A DNA stretch of 64,000 nt, taken from the NCBI GenBank assembly GCA_021295155.1, contig JAJTJC010000036.1, positions 62,001-126,000 of the forward strand, given 5' to 3'. This DNA is from Flavobacteriaceae bacterium D16 (GTDB taxonomy: Bacteria > Bacteroidota > Bacteroidia > Flavobacteriales > Flavobacteriaceae). Positions 1 to 11,407 of the stretch are shown here, piece by piece. The position numbers were made by a program, and so were the translations under genes. The notes beneath the pieces are model-generated. The model was given only the letters and a program-made list of their open reading frames with translations. It did not search any database and was not told the origin of the DNA. The first letter of the stretch is position 1, and each line of letters starts with the position of its first letter.

Positions 1-239
1 GTAGCTTCAATTGATTTTTTATAATCCTAGACCAGGTACTTACTCATCCGAATATATTCATTCAGCTAGTGGCGTATACACTAGCATCAGCGTCATTTTC
101 CGATCCATTTAACAACCTTATTACGATACTACAAAAGATAAAATGTTATTTTAGTTAGTAATATCAGTTTGTTACCAATCCAGGCATGGTCACTATTCAT
201 TGGCATATTGGCAAAAAATTCATCATATCCCCTTATAAT
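1..239. other. left-edge region without a recognisable gene
   Basis: No reading frame here has a convincing start, signal peptide or family motif. The only in-frame tail touching the left edge is seven codons ending in TAA at 22-24 on the plus strand, which might be the end of a gene lying outside the window but is too short to judge. The rest is AT-rich and is probably the upstream region of the methyltransferase that starts at 240. Confidence 0.5.
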
Positions 240-905
240 ATGAAAAAAACAGTTCTTATCATTTTTCTGGGCACCCTGCTGGCCTGCCAGGGACAGGAAC
301 ACAAAAAGGACCACGATCCCGGTACAGCAAATGAATATATGCATCAGTCTTCGGTAGAGGATCTTGCAAAACGTTTTGAATCACCGGAACGGGATGCCTA
401 CCAAAAACCGGAAAAAGTGCTTGCTTTTTTTGGTGATATCTCGGGTAAGAAGATCATGGATATCGGTGCGGGATCTGGATATTTTTCGGTAAAACTGGCC
501 AAAAAAGGTGCCCATGTTATCGCTGCGGATGTCAATGATGAGTTTCAGGTCATAATAAAAGAACGTATCGACACAGAGAAATTGGAAAATCTGACAACAA
601 GGAAGATTCCCTATGATTCTCCCGGACTGGAAGACAAGGAAGTGGATATGGTACTTATGGTAAATACCTATCACCATATCGAAAACCGTCCTGATTATTT
701 CGCCAAAGTCAAAAATGGACTAAAAAACAAAGGTGAATTGGTAATTATTGACTTTTATGATGCGGATATCCCGGTAGGCCCCAGGCATCACAAAATTCCA
801 ATAGACACCGTAATCAGCGAATTAAAAAAGGCAGGGTACACCCATTTTGAGGTTGAAGTAAACCTCTTGCCCTATCAATACATTATCAGGTGTAAACTGG
901 ATTAA
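240..905 (+). CDS. class I SAM-dependent methyltransferase with lipoprotein signal
   Basis: The 221-residue protein starts at the ATG at 240, because this start yields a clean lipoprotein signal peptide (MKKT, hydrophobic stretch, lipobox LLAC with Cys16); the in-frame ATG at 186 would bury it. Residues 70-100 carry the class I methyltransferase motif I (DIGAGSG at 74-80) followed by an acidic residue after strand 2 (AADVND), and motif post I/IV follows near 136-147. This is the fold that binds S-adenosylmethionine. The substrate is unknown. The odd point is location: a lipoprotein signal predicts a periplasmic or outer-membrane site, where SAM is not expected. The next stretch downstream is a decayed gene, so no operon partner is evident. 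The fold is well supported; activity is not. Confidence 0.8.
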   Translation: MKKTVLIIFLGTLLACQGQEHKKDHDPGTANEYMHQSSVEDLAKRFESPERDAYQKPEKVLAFFGDISGKKIMDIGAGSGYFSVKLAKKGAHVIAADVNDEFQVIIKERIDTEKLENLTTRKIPYDSPGLEDKEVDMVLMVNTYHHIENRPDYFAKVKNGLKNKGELVIIDFYDADIPVGPRHHKIPIDTVISELKKAGYTHFEVEVNLLPYQYIIRCKLD

Positions 906-960
906 CCGTAATAAGCACAATAGAAATCCTGTCCCTCTTTTATCTCCGGAATTCAGGGGA

Positions 961-1357
961 TTATGTGTTATATTAGTTGGGGTTAATCGCTCGCAAAGTG
1001 TGGAAAAACTTAGCGCTTTTAAAGATCAGATTACGATAATCCCTGGCGCAACCAATGACCGCGAAGTTATTTCGCTTCGCCGAATTGGAAGATCAGGAAG
1101 AGGCATGCCGCAGAATATTCGCGAGCAATACCAACTGGACCGTGGTTCGTGGCAGTGATCTCGAAGAAGGCGAAAGCGAGGGCCTGCCCGTATGGAGCGA
1201 ACATGTGGGAGATCCCGTTTTGGAGAGTAATCTTACCCGGCGAATAGATTTTGCCCTGTTTATGGTAGAAGCTCTTCAAAATGATGAGCTGATACATAAA
1301 GCACCAGCCATTGTAGGCTGCCGGACACCTTCTGCAAAATTATATGCGGTAAATTAA
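961..1357 (+). pseudogene. remnant of an NmrA-like NAD(P)H-binding reductase
   Basis: Two pieces of one protein family lie in different frames. Positions about 967-1068 in frame 1 encode a segment resembling the region after strand 2 of an atypical short-chain dehydrogenase (VILVGVNRSQSVEKL, then QITIIPGATND). Positions about 1070-1357 in frame 2 encode the C-terminal part: the NTNWTVVRGSDL segment matches the 'dWTIvRP' motif, and RRIDFALFMVEAL plus HKAPAIVG match the conserved C-terminal helix and strand. The N-terminal Rossmann loop (GxxGxxG) and the middle with the catalytic strand are missing, and the two parts cannot be read together. A 100-residue frame from an ATG at 1055 could still be translated, but it has no cofactor site. 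I read this as a gene with a 5' loss, an internal deletion and a frame change. Confidence 0.7.
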
Positions 1358-1423
1358 GTGAATAGTCCGGGAAGGATTTTCATTTACTCCATCAATTTAA
1401 TACATTGGAAAAAACCAAGATCT

Positions 1424-2560
1424 ATGAGCTTACTTAAAGTAGGAGTTTTTGCAACCTCTAAAAAAATGAATGAAAAAAGGGTGCCAATACATCCTGATCA
1501 ATTGGAGTGGATAGATGAGGAAGTTCGACAGCATCTGTTTTTTGAAGAGGGCTATGGATTACGGTTTGGGATGAAAGATGACGAAATCGCCACCCTATCA
1601 GGTGGTACCCGAGGCAGGGAGGAGCTGTTTGAGGCCTGTGATATAGCCTTGCTGGCAAAACCCGTACAAAAAGATTTTGAGAACATGAAAGCCGGTACCA
1701 TCCACTGGGGATGGCCACACTGTGTGCAGCAAAGGGGTATTACCCAAACTGCCATTGATCAGAGACTTACCCTCATTGCCTGGGAAGCCATGCATGGGTG
1801 GTCTGCCCATGGGGACTGGCAATTGCATATATTTCAAAAGAATAATGAAATTGCCGGATATGCGGGGGTACACCATGCCATGAACCTGCTGGGAATCGAT
1901 GGGAACTATGGCCCCAGTCGCAAAGCCGTTGTGATAAGTTTTGGCTCGGTAAGCAGAGGGGCAGTACGTGCCTTACAGAACAGGGGCATACAGGATATAA
2001 GCGTGTTTACCCAGCGCCATTATTTTCTGGTAGCCGATCAAATGGCTGGAGTCAAACATTGCCAGTTTGATGAAGATGAGCAGGGTAATCTGATATCTGT
2101 TCACCCTGAACATCAGCCCCGTCCGTTTGTGGATGAGCTCGCCGATGCGGATATTATTGTAAATGGAGTCCTTCAGGATACGGATCATCCCCTTATGTTT
2201 GTTCGTGAAGAAGAAAATGACAGGTTGAAGCCCGGCTGCCTGATTGTGGACGTAAGTTGCGATGAAGGCATGGGCTTTTCTTTTGCTAAACCCACTGATT
2301 TTGACAAGCCATTATTTAAAGCGGCTAATGTGTTTTATTATGCTGTAGACCACACCCCTTCCTATCTGTGGAATGCCGCCAGCTGGGAAATATCGAACAG
2401 CCTGATCTCCTACCTGCCCATTATAATGGGGGGACCGGAAAAATGGGAACAAAGTGAAACCATACGCCGGGCTATTGAGATCCAGGATGGGGTTATTCAA
2501 AATCCAAAAATTACCTCTTTTCAAAACAGGTCAGAAGAATATCCGCACCATGAGCTTTAA
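1424..2560 (+). CDS. alanine dehydrogenase / CEO synthase-like NAD(P)-binding enzyme
   Basis: The 378-residue protein belongs to the alanine dehydrogenase/transhydrogenase fold. The N-terminal domain opens with the family signature around EKRVPIHPDQ (residues 18-26). The second domain has a dinucleotide-binding loop SFGSVSRGAV at 172-181, after a beta strand. Members related to N5-(carboxyethyl)ornithine synthase share this layout and the 'GYAGVHHAMNLLG' style helix at 145-157. The likely chemistry is NAD(P)H-dependent reductive amination or its reverse on a 2-oxo acid, but the amino partner cannot be read from the sequence. The ATG at 1424 is preferred over the upstream GTG at 1358 because family similarity begins there; the GTG directly abuts the stop of the decayed gene. 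The protein is cytoplasmic, with no signal peptide. Confidence 0.75.
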   Translation: MSLLKVGVFATSKKMNEKRVPIHPDQLEWIDEEVRQHLFFEEGYGLRFGMKDDEIATLSGGTRGREELFEACDIALLAKPVQKDFENMKAGTIHWGWPHCVQQRGITQTAIDQRLTLIAWEAMHGWSAHGDWQLHIFQKNNEIAGYAGVHHAMNLLGIDGNYGPSRKAVVISFGSVSRGAVRALQNRGIQDISVFTQRHYFLVADQMAGVKHCQFDEDEQGNLISVHPEHQPRPFVDELADADIIVNGVLQDTDHPLMFVREEENDRLKPGCLIVDVSCDEGMGFSFAKPTDFDKPLFKAANVFYYAVDHTPSYLWNAASWEISNSLISYLPIIMGGPEKWEQSETIRRAIEIQDGVIQNPKITSFQNRSEEYPHHEL

Positions 2561-2655
2561 TGTAAAACCGAATGCATGGATGTTCTGCTTAAATTTTTAA
2601 GATTGCTAATTAACGCCGAGGGTAATTATAGACCCCTGGCATAAATGTATAAACC

Positions 2656-3660
2656 ATGAAAAAAACACCACTTTTCTTACTGGCACTGACTGCCCTGATT
2701 GCCTGTAAAAATGAAACAACAACTGAGCCCCCGGCAATGCCTGAGGAAGTTCTTCCCAAGGCAGAATATTCCCTAACCGCAGACAAGACCCACGACAAGT
2801 TCAGCAGCACTATACCCTACCAACTTCAGGTTCCTGACGGTAGTGTCGTGGAAGTATTTACCCTGGAAGCTACAGGCGGGCAGTTGAATTTGCAATCCAC
2901 CATGGAGGACTTTGAAAAAGTAGATATGGATAAGGTACATACGCTTACCGGGCCCATTTATGTAGAGGGAGCCGAAGCTGGGGATGTACTGGCGGTTGAA
3001 ATCCTTGATTTGGAACCAGGTGACTGGGGATGGACTGGTATGGGGCCCGATTTCGGATTTCTGGCTGGTGAAACCGAGGAACACGGGTTTAAAACCTATG
3101 CGCTGGACAAAGAAAACAACACGGTAAACTTCAATGAAAATATCACCATCCCTTTAAAACCCTTTCTCGGGGTTATTGGTGTTGCTCCTCCTACCGAAGA
3201 GATGCTGGTCACCTTCCCTCCCAGGGCCAATGGGGGCAATATGGACGATCCTAACATGGTTAAAGGCACTACCGTTTATCTGCCGGTTTTTGTGGAAGGC
3301 GCCCTGCTCTCCCTCGGGGATTCGCATGCCGTTCAGGGACTTGGGGAGGTGGTCGGTACGGCAGTGGAATGCGATATGCGCGCCCTGGTGCGTATCAGTG
3401 TTATCAAGGGTAAAAAAATAACCGAACCCCAGTATGAGACCGAAGACTACTATGCTACCACCGGTTATGGCACCACTATCGATGAGGCTGCCAAAAAAGC
3501 CACACGCTATATGATAACCCACATCTCAGAGACCTATGATATGTCCGAAGGGGATGCCTATATGCTTTGCTCTTTAATTGGTGACCTGAAAATTGCAGAA
3601 GTGGTAGATATGCCGCATATGTTGGTAACCATGCACATCCCAAAAGACGTTTTTAACTAG
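2656..3660 (+). CDS. acetamidase/formamidase family lipoprotein
   Basis: The 334-residue protein begins with a lipoprotein signal (lipobox LIAC, Cys17). The rest matches the FmdA/AmdA fold: an N-terminal beta-sandwich around 40-110 with GPIYVEGAEAGDVLAVEI, the GVIGVAPP segment near 173-180, the loop with PPRANGGNMD near 188-197, and the conserved LGDSHAVQGLGEV segment near 221-233. The family hydrolyses formamide, acetamide or related short amides to ammonia and an acid. Most characterised members are cytoplasmic, so an exported one probably acts on an external amide; the substrate is not predictable. It stands alone between the dehydrogenase-like gene and a convergent gene. Confidence 0.85.
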   Translation: MKKTPLFLLALTALIACKNETTTEPPAMPEEVLPKAEYSLTADKTHDKFSSTIPYQLQVPDGSVVEVFTLEATGGQLNLQSTMEDFEKVDMDKVHTLTGPIYVEGAEAGDVLAVEILDLEPGDWGWTGMGPDFGFLAGETEEHGFKTYALDKENNTVNFNENITIPLKPFLGVIGVAPPTEEMLVTFPPRANGGNMDDPNMVKGTTVYLPVFVEGALLSLGDSHAVQGLGEVVGTAVECDMRALVRISVIKGKKITEPQYETEDYYATTGYGTTIDEAAKKATRYMITHISETYDMSEGDAYMLCSLIGDLKIAEVVDMPHMLVTMHIPKDVFN

Positions 3661-3676
3661 GTGAATCTATATAAAA

Positions 3677-3720
3677 AATGGTCATGCTGCTCTAAAGAAG
3701 GATGACCATTACTTTTATGC
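3677..3720 (+). terminator. weak hairpin after the acetamidase gene
   Basis: A 9-bp perfect stem (AATGGTCAT at 3677-3685 with ATGACCATT at 3712-3720) encloses a 26-base loop and is followed by a short T-rich stretch. It lies between two convergent genes. The long loop makes it a weak candidate. Confidence 0.4.
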
Positions 3721-3751
3721 CATACTCAAGGGGCGATTGTATGAAGCCGAA

Positions 3752-4288
3752 TTATTCCTTTAAATAAACAAAACGCTCCAACCTGGCCAGCTCCTTATCA
3801 TCTACATACTTCCCAATCTCTTTTCTGAATTGGGCCATACTCGTATAAGGCCTATACTCCTCAAACTCGTGTGCCATTCGGTCGCCTACACCGGGTAGGG
3901 CTTTGATATCTTCCTCGGAAGCCGTGTTTAACTCAACAGGTACAAAGACATAATTCTCGTAGCGGGCTACTTCCTCCTCATCCACATACTTTCCGATTTC
4001 ACGACGGAACTGCTGAATACTGGTATAGGGCCTGTATTCCTCAAACTCGTGGGCCATGCGGTCGCCTACCCCAGGGATCATTTTAAAATAGGCTTCGACT
4101 GTGGTGTTCAGGTTAAAGGGTACAAATACTTTCTTGTATAACTCTTCCTTATCCACCTCAGCACCTAGCAGTGCATCGAAGTCGTTCATACTTAAAAAAG
4201 GCCTGTTCTCCAGGATCTGAGCAACTGTTTCCGAAGAAAGTCCGATTGCGTTCAATTCCTCTTCTGTAGCCAGGTTGGCGTTTAATAC
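3752..4288 (-). repeat. three tandem helix-hairpin-helix coding repeats
   Basis: In coding order the units lie at 4288-4124 (degenerate), 4123-3944 and 3943-3752. The last two are strongly alike in protein and also clearly alike in DNA, which points to a fairly recent internal duplication; the first unit is older or under looser constraint. Confidence 0.75.
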
Positions 4289-4450
4289 CCTTTCAGCTTT
4301 CGTTACTATGGTTTCAGATTCTTCAGCTTTAGTTTCGGTTTGTTCTACAGCTGCTTCTTTAGCATTGTCCCCCTCTTTAGCCTGTTTACAAGCGATGCCC
4401 ATTATGCTCAATAGGGCGACGCCCAATACCAATTTTGTGAATTTTCTCAT
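3752..4450 (-). CDS. lipoprotein with three helix-hairpin-helix units (ComEA-like)
   Basis: The 232-residue protein starts at the ATG at 4450, giving a lipoprotein signal with Cys21 (GIAC). Residues 22-54 form an acidic, Ala/Glu-rich linker. Residues 55-232 are three tandem units of about 55-63 residues, each built as 'LNxAxxEExxxxPGVGxxxAxxxxxxRPYxSxxxF'. The second and third units share an identical 18-residue core starting GVGDRMAHEFEEY; the first is degenerate and lacks the PGVG hairpin. The PGVG helix-hairpin-helix binds DNA backbone in ComEA proteins. An exported protein with this fold could hold incoming DNA, and a comEC gene lies at 57735-59747, but the two are far apart. The gene overlaps the upstream membrane-protein gene by ATGA, so the two are probably translated together. 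Confidence 0.8.
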   Translation of the reverse strand: MRKFTKLVLGVALLSIMGIACKQAKEGDNAKEAAVEQTETKAEESETIVTKAERVLNANLATEEELNAIGLSSETVAQILENRPFLSMNDFDALLGAEVDKEELYKKVFVPFNLNTTVEAYFKMIPGVGDRMAHEFEEYRPYTSIQQFRREIGKYVDEEEVARYENYVFVPVELNTASEEDIKALPGVGDRMAHEFEEYRPYTSMAQFRKEIGKYVDDKELARLERFVYLKE

Positions 4451-4881
4451 TGTTGTTGTTTTAATAGTAATAAATATGAATAACCAATTAATGCCAGTAC
4501 AATCATGCTGCCGGGCGCAAGGGAAGGCAATGCCCCGGACAAGCTCTCCAAAAATAAATCCCATCCTTTTGCACCGGGCTTCATCTCCAGCTCAAACTCA
4601 TAATTTGCCTGAAGGTGCAAAAAGGCACCGTAAACACCACTCAGGGCTGTTAGGGCCAAAACAAGCTTGAAGAGGCTCCTTGTCCATTTTGTTTTTTTAA
4701 TAAAAAGGATGAATAGTGCCAAAATAGAAGCGGCTATGCAAAGTATAGGTATCAACTGCAGCGTATCTTCATAATGATCCAGCAAGTAAAGCTCTGTGGC
4801 CGTTCCTGCCATCATAAAAAGCAGTGCCACAAGGATGACCTTGTTAATACGGATTCCTATTGTGTGCTCTTGTCTTTGCAT
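4447..4881 (-). CDS. small four-helix membrane protein, unknown function
   Basis: From the ATG at 4881 the protein has 144 residues with about four hydrophobic segments (around INKVILVALLFMMAG, LIPILCIAASILALF, LVLALTALSGVYGAF and MIVLALIGYSYLLLL) and a Gln-rich end. An upstream TTG at 4953 would add 24 residues, but the ATG gives a usual cytoplasmic start (MQRQEH). Its TGA stop overlaps the ATG of the helix-hairpin-helix lipoprotein gene, so the two probably form an operon and may act together. I do not recognise a family. Confidence 0.7.
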   Translation of the reverse strand: MQRQEHTIGIRINKVILVALLFMMAGTATELYLLDHYEDTLQLIPILCIAASILALFILFIKKTKWTRSLFKLVLALTALSGVYGAFLHLQANYEFELEMKPGAKGWDLFLESLSGALPSLAPGSMIVLALIGYSYLLLLKQQQ

Positions 4882-5046
4882 CAGGAGCGTAAAAATAAGC
4901 AGGCAGAAATAGTTATAAAAATTATTTAGAGAAATTCTAAATAAAATTATCAAATCCTGAGCTTGAGACCCATATCATGATCAACTATAGTGGATAAAAA
5001 TGCTATATTAGTTTGACCATTTCCAATAGCATTAATTTGAATCACT

Positions 5047-5511
5047 ATGAAAGCTTTCTGCTCAATATCAGCTTTGATCCTACTGATCTTAACGATAATA
5101 ACCGGCTGTAAATCCGATGAAGATAAAATGGTTGAATTTGGTCAAAAGTATACGGATGCCTGGAATAGTAAAAAACCAGAAAAAATGGCTTCGTTTTATG
5201 CTTTAAATGGTGTATTAACCATAAATCTTGGCGCACCAGCAGTTGGGAGAAAACAATTGGAAGAAACGGCCCAATCCTTTATGGAAGCATTCCCCGATAT
5301 GGTGTTGACCATGGACAGTTTAACGGCAGATAATGGAATATACAGGTACTACTGGACCTTTAAGGGCACAAATACCGGGCCTGGAGGAACTGGAAACAAG
5401 GTTGATTTCAGCGGATTTGAAGAATGGACCATGAATGAGGAGGGATTGATACAAAATTCAATAGGCACCTTCGATGCTGAGGATTACCAAAATCAACTTG
5501 ACGGGAATTAA
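5047..5511 (+). CDS. SnoaL/NTF2-like lipoprotein
   Basis: The 154-residue protein has a lipoprotein signal (TGC, Cys21) and a single NTF2-like domain: an N-terminal helix with the YTDAWNSKKPEKMASFY pattern, a VGRKQLEETAQSFMEAFPDM helix and then strands ending in the FSGFEEWTMNEEGLI segment. This cone-shaped fold is used by polyketide cyclases (SnoaL), ketosteroid isomerases and many binding proteins. In bacteria most such lone members are of unknown function, and the exported form here gives no substrate clue. The gene ends 60 bp before the beta-galactosidase gene on the same strand and could be cotranscribed with it. Confidence 0.8.
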   Translation: MKAFCSISALILLILTIITGCKSDEDKMVEFGQKYTDAWNSKKPEKMASFYALNGVLTINLGAPAVGRKQLEETAQSFMEAFPDMVLTMDSLTADNGIYRYYWTFKGTNTGPGGTGNKVDFSGFEEWTMNEEGLIQNSIGTFDAEDYQNQLDGN

Positions 5512-8712
<3,201 letters not shown>

Positions 8713-8756
8713 TAGCAACCAATTACTGTTTTACCCATCTTTGTAAAAAAACAACT

Positions 8757-9143
8757 ATGAAAAAAATATTTCTGATCCTCCTCTTTCCATTTTTAGTGGC
8801 CTTTCAATGTGATGATGATGTAGATTCCGGTTTTGAAACCACTTACTTTGTACAGAACGATTCCAGTACCGACCTTTTTCTTCTAAATGAAAGTGGCCAA
8901 TTTATTGAAATCAACAGTCAGACTGACATTGCTGTCGGAAGCGATCTTAACTCAGTTACCGAGCCCATACCGCCTACAGAATCCTTCCTTTTTAACAGCA
9001 TTAAGCTTTACAGGTCGGAGAATGACAATTTTATCCTTGCCTATTCCCAGGAACCCCTGGAAGATGGATTGTGGTCCTTGACTGAACCCGTCACCAACCG
9101 CTTTGAATACACCCTGTTAATTACAGATGCCGAATTAGACTGA
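8757..9143 (+). CDS. hypothetical lipoprotein-like protein
   Basis: The 128-residue protein has a short basic start, a hydrophobic core and Cys18 in the context VAFQC followed by Asp residues, which fits a Bacteroidota lipoprotein although Gln before the Cys is not a classical lipobox. The rest is rich in beta-prone stretches (TTYFVQNDSSTDLFLLN) and looks like a small exported beta-sandwich. No family is recognised. It lies 44 bp after the beta-galactosidase gene and 53 bp before a beta-barrel gene on the same strand. Confidence 0.65.
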   Translation: MKKIFLILLFPFLVAFQCDDDVDSGFETTYFVQNDSSTDLFLLNESGQFIEINSQTDIAVGSDLNSVTEPIPPTESFLFNSIKLYRSENDNFILAYSQEPLEDGLWSLTEPVTNRFEYTLLITDAELD

Positions 9144-9196
9144 TCTGTATTCTTAAAATTAAGCCCAACATTCCATTTGCCTAAACCTTTAAACAT

Positions 9197-9745
9197 ATGA
9201 AAAACACTTTTTTACTCTTAACCTTACTTCTTGTTTTTCAACTTACTCAAGCCCAGTTTATCAAAGAGAAATCTATAAATGCACAAATAGGATACGGGCT
9301 CAGTGTAGCTAACTATGGCCTGTTAGATATTTATGATGATGGGCTATTTTTGCAGGGAGAGCTGGTCCTTAAAGTCCTTTCCTGGGTGGAACTAAGACCT
9401 TATGCGGGGGTCATTTACACTATATCAGGGGGTGATGATACAGGTGACTCAGTAACCTCAAAAGCATTGTTGTTAGGCGGTAAAACCAGGGTCAGAGCTC
9501 CCATACCCTGGGTTGCTCCCTATGCAGAAATCGGAATCGGCACTTCCATTGGCAAATTTGAAACCTTCACCCCTTTTGATAGTATTGAGAAGAGCGGGTT
9601 TATTTACCATATCCCCTTCTCAGTAGGATTAGAACTTGGGAAAAGGAATAATTTTGATCTTGGATTTACGTATTTCTTCCAGCCTACCGTAGAACAGTAT
9701 GTGGGAGCGGTTGCAATAGGGGTAACTTTTCCCTTAAACAATTAA
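9197..9745 (+). CDS. small outer-membrane beta-barrel protein
   Basis: The 182-residue protein has a signal peptide ending near LTQAQ and then alternating strands with aromatic girdles (INAQIGYGLSVANYG, LVLKVLSWVELRPYAGVIY, NFDLGFTYFF), ending in a strand AVAIGVTFPLNN. This is the pattern of an eight-stranded OmpX/OmpW-like barrel. Function is unknown. It may share a transcript with the preceding small lipoprotein gene. Confidence 0.7.
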   Translation: MKNTFLLLTLLLVFQLTQAQFIKEKSINAQIGYGLSVANYGLLDIYDDGLFLQGELVLKVLSWVELRPYAGVIYTISGGDDTGDSVTSKALLLGGKTRVRAPIPWVAPYAEIGIGTSIGKFETFTPFDSIEKSGFIYHIPFSVGLELGKRNNFDLGFTYFFQPTVEQYVGAVAIGVTFPLNN

Positions 9746-9821
9746 TAGAACCAGCGGTTACAAGAGACTTATCAGAAATAAAACCTGTTTCCTGTGCACG
9801 AAAAACCAACAAGGAAAATTT

Positions 9822-10580
9822 TCAATAGCTTTTCAGCGTAAACCCAAACGTCAAAAACCGGTCTCCCTGTTCCTGGCCTTCTATCACCACACTTTCAAAA
9901 GCATTCAGGTAGTTTATTTTAAAGTTCAAATGCTTCCACACGGGCATTTCCAAAGCCAGATCTGAACGCCAGCGATAATTGTTTCCATATTCAAGGGAAG
10001 GCTGAAAGTAACTTTCATGACTAAAGATCACTTTGTCTTTAAACAGGTAATACTTCCCATTTACCCATAAGGTTGCGCGAAAGGTATTGATGGACTCACT
10101 ACCGTCATACTCGGCAAAATTGAAATTGTTATTATCAAAGTTGGTCTCCTCATATTCACTGGATATGGAAAATTTGAGGAAGTTTTTCTTCTTTTTCATC
10201 AGCTGGAAGGTAACCCCTACCCCGGCAATATAGCGGGCATCGATCTCCCTTCGGAAATTGGTACTGACAAAGGCCAATAGTAAGGGATATATCTTCCGTT
10301 CCGGGTTAATATACAGGAAGTTAAGACTCAAAATATCCTCGTCTGCTTTCTCCCTGCCAAACTCCTGATACACATAGGAATTTTGGGTTTTAAAAACCCA
10401 TTTCTTCCAGGGTATAAAACTCACTTCAGATTTGGCCCTGAATATCAGGGTCTCCACATTTCCCCCCTGCCAGAACCCCGTCAGCGACAGGTTGGCTTTG
10501 AGATTGAGCGTATCACTTTCGTTGATCTGGGCCACAAGGCAGAAAGGAATTAAGAATAAATAATAAAAAACCTTTTTCAT
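9822..10580 (-). CDS. DUF481 outer-membrane protein
   Basis: From the ATG at 10580 the protein has 252 residues and a signal peptide ending at LVAQ. An in-frame ATG at 10619 would put 13 polar residues before it. The rest is a beta-barrel with strands such as LNLKANLSLTGFWQGGN, VFKTQNSYVYQEFG and a final FLTFGFTLKSY, typical of DUF481, a family related to a salt-induced outer-membrane protein. The physiological role is unknown. It converges with the barrel gene at 9197 and is a single-gene unit. Confidence 0.75.
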   Translation of the reverse strand: MKKVFYYLFLIPFCLVAQINESDTLNLKANLSLTGFWQGGNVETLIFRAKSEVSFIPWKKWVFKTQNSYVYQEFGREKADEDILSLNFLYINPERKIYPLLLAFVSTNFRREIDARYIAGVGVTFQLMKKKKNFLKFSISSEYEETNFDNNNFNFAEYDGSESINTFRATLWVNGKYYLFKDKVIFSHESYFQPSLEYGNNYRWRSDLALEMPVWKHLNFKINYLNAFESVVIEGQEQGDRFLTFGFTLKSY

Positions 10581-10803
10581 GCTGTTTGGATGGTGGTTTA
10601 GACTAGTAAATATGTTCAAACATTAGCTGCAGTATACAAAATTTCTGAAAGTTTGGAAGCCGGGTATTCTCCCTAACTCAGGCTCTTCTGAGTTGATGAT
10701 CATGCCTATTTATAAACGTATATTATCTGTTCCATAAGAAAAATTAATATAAGGAATTCCTTTTTCCTTCGTTAGCCATTCATATAATTCAATAAACATA
10801 TTT

Positions 10804-11247
10804 ATGAGAATTTCAGGAATTTTAAAAATAGCCGTATTATTAATAACTGTTCTTTCGGTTGTTGCCTGCAACAAGGATGATGACTCTTTTGCACGAGTAA
10901 CTGTAAATGGTACTTTGCTCGTTGGAGACCGATCGGATTTTAACGGGGATATAGACGCCAGTTTTACCGGTAATGGCGGTTCTGCCAGTCGTTCTTTCAT
11001 CTGGAACAACAACCTCAATACAGCAGACTATAATGCAGATATTACAACAGCTACTGAAGGCACCTTCCGAATGATCGTTGAGGATTCCGAAGGGACTATT
11101 GTACTTGATCGCTCTATTGATGGTAGCACAGACACGGATTCTATAGATGGAGTAACATCGTCAGGCGCCTCGGGTATCTGGACTGTGACCATTCAGGTAA
11201 CTGACTTAAATGGTGATGGTAGTTTTTCCCTGAGTGAAGGCAATTAA
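10804..11247 (+). CDS. hypothetical lipoprotein
   Basis: The 147-residue protein has a lipoprotein signal (VVAC, Cys22, followed by Asn-Lys-Asp). The mature part is acidic and rich in Ser, Thr, Asp and Gly, with a beta-sandwich look (FRMIVEDSEGTIVLDRSI, WTVTIQVTDLNGDG) that resembles a single Ig- or PKD-like domain. No family is recognised. The gene is followed by a strong terminator at 11271. Confidence 0.7.
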   Translation: MRISGILKIAVLLITVLSVVACNKDDDSFARVTVNGTLLVGDRSDFNGDIDASFTGNGGSASRSFIWNNNLNTADYNADITTATEGTFRMIVEDSEGTIVLDRSIDGSTDTDSIDGVTSSGASGIWTVTIQVTDLNGDGSFSLSEGN

Positions 11248-11270
11248 ATACAAGATTAAAAGAGTATTTA

Positions 11271-11298
11271 ACCCCGTCAGCTATTGACGGGGTTTTTT
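11271..11298 (+). terminator. intrinsic terminator
   Basis: A perfect 9-bp stem (ACCCCGTCA at 11271-11279 with TGACGGGGT at 11285-11293) closes a 5-base loop and runs into six T residues. It ends the transcript of the small lipoprotein gene and separates it from the GH16 gene. Confidence 0.85.
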
Positions 11299-11407
11299 AT
11301 TTATCCCTAACCCGCCAATGTCGTTAAGTCCTGATTTTCAGTTATCCAATAGCTATTAGCAGGATGAACCGGAAAATATTTAGTATTATTGATACTGTTT
11401 AAAAGCT

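Noticed and set aside
10675-10694. Hairpin AACTCAG/CTGAGTT in the gap before a small lipoprotein gene
   Set aside because: Only seven base pairs, no T tract and no known motif; kept out of the features.
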